Shown here: piece after piece, positions 61,968 to 64,000 of the stretch
Layout: the number at the start of each line of letters is the position of its first letter
How positions within the stretch are numbered: the stretch's first letter is position 1
Assembly: GCF_024679095.1 (NCBI RefSeq)
Contig: NC_066513.1
Location: 11,854,504 to 11,918,503, forward strand
Direction of reading: 5' to 3'
DNA length: 64,000 bases
From: Eriocheir sinensis
Lineage: Eukaryota; Arthropoda; Malacostraca; Decapoda; Varunidae
Program-made: the position numbers and the translations under genes
Notes under the pieces: model-generated
The model's database searches: none
Told to the model about the DNA's origin: nothing
The model's input: the letters and a program-made list of their open reading frames with translations, nothing else

Positions 61968-62129
61968 GTGTGAGCTGAGAGGCTATATTCATTTCATCAT
62001 TCTGCTTTACGAGACTCTTTCCACCCAGCCTGTCAGTAGACGATCCTAATGTCTTAGTTATCCAAACCAAACAGTTATATTGATTTGTTTACTTCATGGT
62101 ACACGAGGCCGGCCAGGAGCAAATCAGCA

Positions 62130-62520
62130 CTTTAGAACAAACCTACTGCTGCCTCAGAAGAAGACAGAGGAAGAGGAACACCAACGCTGATCAAGGTTTG
62201 GCTTGAGAGGTCTCTTGATGACCCCCTCTTGACAGTGTTGAAGTCAAAGGAGGGAGAAAGTACAAATGAAAGAAAGCTGTTCCAGATTTTGCCAGAGAAA
62301 GGGATGAGAGAATGAGGACGCTGGTCAACTCTAGCATAGGGCAAACAGGTCAAAAAGACAAATAAGCCAAATTATTGTTACTAAAGACTAATGCGATGTT
62401 TAAAAATCAGCCGTAAGAGAATTAGGATGCTGGTTCATTACAGCATAGGAATGAGCTTGAGTAGAATGTCTTATACAGTGAGGCTGAGGGAGAGGTGGCG
62501 GCCTGCAGTTAGCACAGTGG
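62130..62520 (-). pseudogene. Diverged relative of LINE family B, 3' part
   Basis: The minus strand encodes YARVDQRPHSLIPFSGKIWN then FDFNTVKRGSSRDLSSQ, clearly related to the C-terminus of family B ([20 protein letters not shown] ... [16 protein letters not shown]) but much more diverged. A further family-like patch lies at 62415-62520. Confidence 0.65.
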
Positions 62521-62631
62521 ACTCTTAAGTTACGCCAGATTTGTTTTAACACTAAAGGAAGAATATTTTACCCACCTTGAGCTTAGAATCGGTAATGAGC
62601 AGTAAACAGATGCACCTTGATGTGAGCGTGT

Positions 62632-62635
<4 letters not shown>

Positions 62636-62678
<43 letters not shown>
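62636..62678. repeat. (TG)n microsatellite
   Basis: Uninterrupted TG. Confidence 0.96.
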
Positions 62679-62959
62679 CTTTCTCCACTAATGTTATCAG
62701 GGTGAGGCAGTCTGAGGTCTGATTCACATGCTATTGTTTATTGGGCAATCTTTGGCAATTGTTATCTCTTATCTGATTAACTGTTATCTTCCCTCTCATC
62801 CTTCCTTTCCAGGCTGTGTTTCGTCCTCCTGGCCACTCCTCTTAACCTATCGTGGTAAATACATGCTCATGCAGAAGTCAAATTTCTAGTCATTTTTGAA
62901 TGCCAAGGTCATGGGGTCAACTTTAATAAGCAAAGTATACATGCTACTTTTTTTCAGCA

Positions 62960-62995
62960 GTTACTACTACTACTACTACTACTACTACTTACCAG

Positions 62996-63043
<48 letters not shown>

Positions 63044-63070
63044 AACAACTATACTTCTACTACTACTACA
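62960..63070. repeat. (CTA)n microsatellite
   Basis: CTA repeats with a few interruptions. Confidence 0.95.
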
Positions 63071-63079
63071 ACAGCCACC

Positions 63080-64000
63080 GCCTACCCTTATCGCCTACCG
63101 CCTATCCAGGTTTACCAAGTCGTGTTGCTTGATAAGTTAAGACATATTTTGTAGACTATTCGTGTCGGGACCCAGAAAACGAACAAACAAGAGGAATAGC
63201 CATAACAGTACAGAGTAAACATCTGACAGGACAAACACTAACAAGTAGGGTGACAGATATACAACTGTGTAAACATCTCATAGGACAAACACTAACAAGG
63301 AGGGAAACAACGAGGATAAAGGAAAACAGATACCCAGACTCAGATACAGAAAACAGATACCCAGTAGGCGTGGTCAGAAAGTGTGAACAACCATTGAAAA
63401 AGACTCTGACCCGTGACGTCAGTCGTGGCGACATGTTATGAGCCAATAATTTAACAGAAAAATCACTGTGGGAGTGTCTTAAGACTGAATTACGAATAAG
63501 CATGAGAAGTAAAACAATACAACATAATGAGCGAGCCAATGAGTGTGACAGGAAGTATTGGCCACTGGTTATGTAGAAAATTAAGGCGTGTCAAGGATGT
63601 AAGTCCGCTTAAAGCAAAGAAAACTGTAACCTAGAAATCAGTGATATGAGCAGACCGTGCTTGGTTCTCGCCTCAAGCAGACCTTGCTACTCACTCAGCC
63701 GAGAATGGCTGTTGTGATCTTAATCGTGAATAGAAATTCGAGAATCTAAGGGAAACTGACTGTATTGTCCTGGAGATTATAATGTAGGAGATGTGAAGTA
63801 GGATTGTGAGTGGGACAGGATTGTGATTATTTGTTTGCGATGTAAAGCAAAGGTAAAACCACTGGGTGTGGTATAATTTGGTGTTTCCGTGACTTGTAGT
63901 AGATTATACTATAGGAATGTGTTATTAGGATTTTGTGAAGAGAGTACATAATGATTGTGATGTAAGCAAAGAGATACAAACCACTGCTTGTGGAACGATG
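63080..64000. other. Sequence without recognised gene
   Basis: Contains a roughly 58-bp direct duplication at about 63218-63305 (AACATCT..AGGACAAACACTAA blocks) and a shorter one after it (AAACAGATACCCAG). The 127-codon minus-strand frame here follows these repeats and has no recognisable domain. Confidence 0.45.

Overview
This window looks like an arthropod nuclear genome, most probably a decapod crustacean. That is inferred from very dense long dinucleotide arrays ((TA)n, (AG)n, (CA)n), tRNA-derived SINEs, many CR1/L2-type and poly(A)-tailed non-LTR retrotransposons, terminal-inverted-repeat (TIR) elements, and a Ty3/gypsy element with a baculovirus-F-like env. No species can be named from the sequence alone. 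Almost all of the 64 kb is non-coding or transposon-derived. || The one clear host gene is a ubiquitin-specific protease (USP, cysteine deubiquitinase) on the minus strand. Seven exons join in phase from 47473 down to 521 and the gene runs off the left edge. In transcript order they are: a 678-nt exon encoding twelve imperfect 12-residue repeats (46796-47473), an acidic exon (29908-30072), the catalytic-Cys exon (12229-12335), a linker exon (11427-11547), the QQDAHE-type box exon (10179-10268), a large His/Gln/Arg-rich insert followed by the finger region (1519-2151), and an exon reaching the LILHLSR motif (521-651). The His box should lie beyond base 1, and the first exons lie above 47.5 kb. 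|| Layout of the introns: 3.0-6.8 kb is a 3.7-kb foldback transposon with a smaller MITE inserted in one arm only. 13.0-29.9 kb, almost the whole 17.6-kb intron between the acidic and catalytic exons, is a nested stack bounded by a matched TIR pair. Inside it are a rearranged CR1-type LINE carrying another LINE, and a 10-kb gypsy element (LTR-LTR-gag-pol-env-LTR, 4-bp target duplication) with decayed genes. 30.1-41.4 kb holds LINE copies, including a near-full-length CR1-type element with a tandem-repeat 5' region inserted in a second LINE. 41.9-45.1 kb is a TIR-flanked block with a PHD-finger ORF1 remnant and a MITE. 48.2-53.2 kb is one LINE inserted in another copy of its own family, and the inner copy has an uninterrupted 1040-codon endonuclease + reverse-transcriptase frame. 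53.8-55.3 kb is a hAT-type element with an internal palindrome. 56.5-61.9 kb is a CR1-type LINE interrupted by a TTAA-flanked element and by a hAT-like element that carries a further MITE. || The most informative results are insertion histories that the sequence itself proves (empty sites, target duplications, nested order), five TIR elements sharing a G-rich + YACAC terminus with TTA-type duplications, LINE tails sitting 10-40 nt from two USP splice acceptors, and the env-bearing gypsy element. No prokaryotic feature, CRISPR array, rRNA gene or functional tRNA gene was seen.
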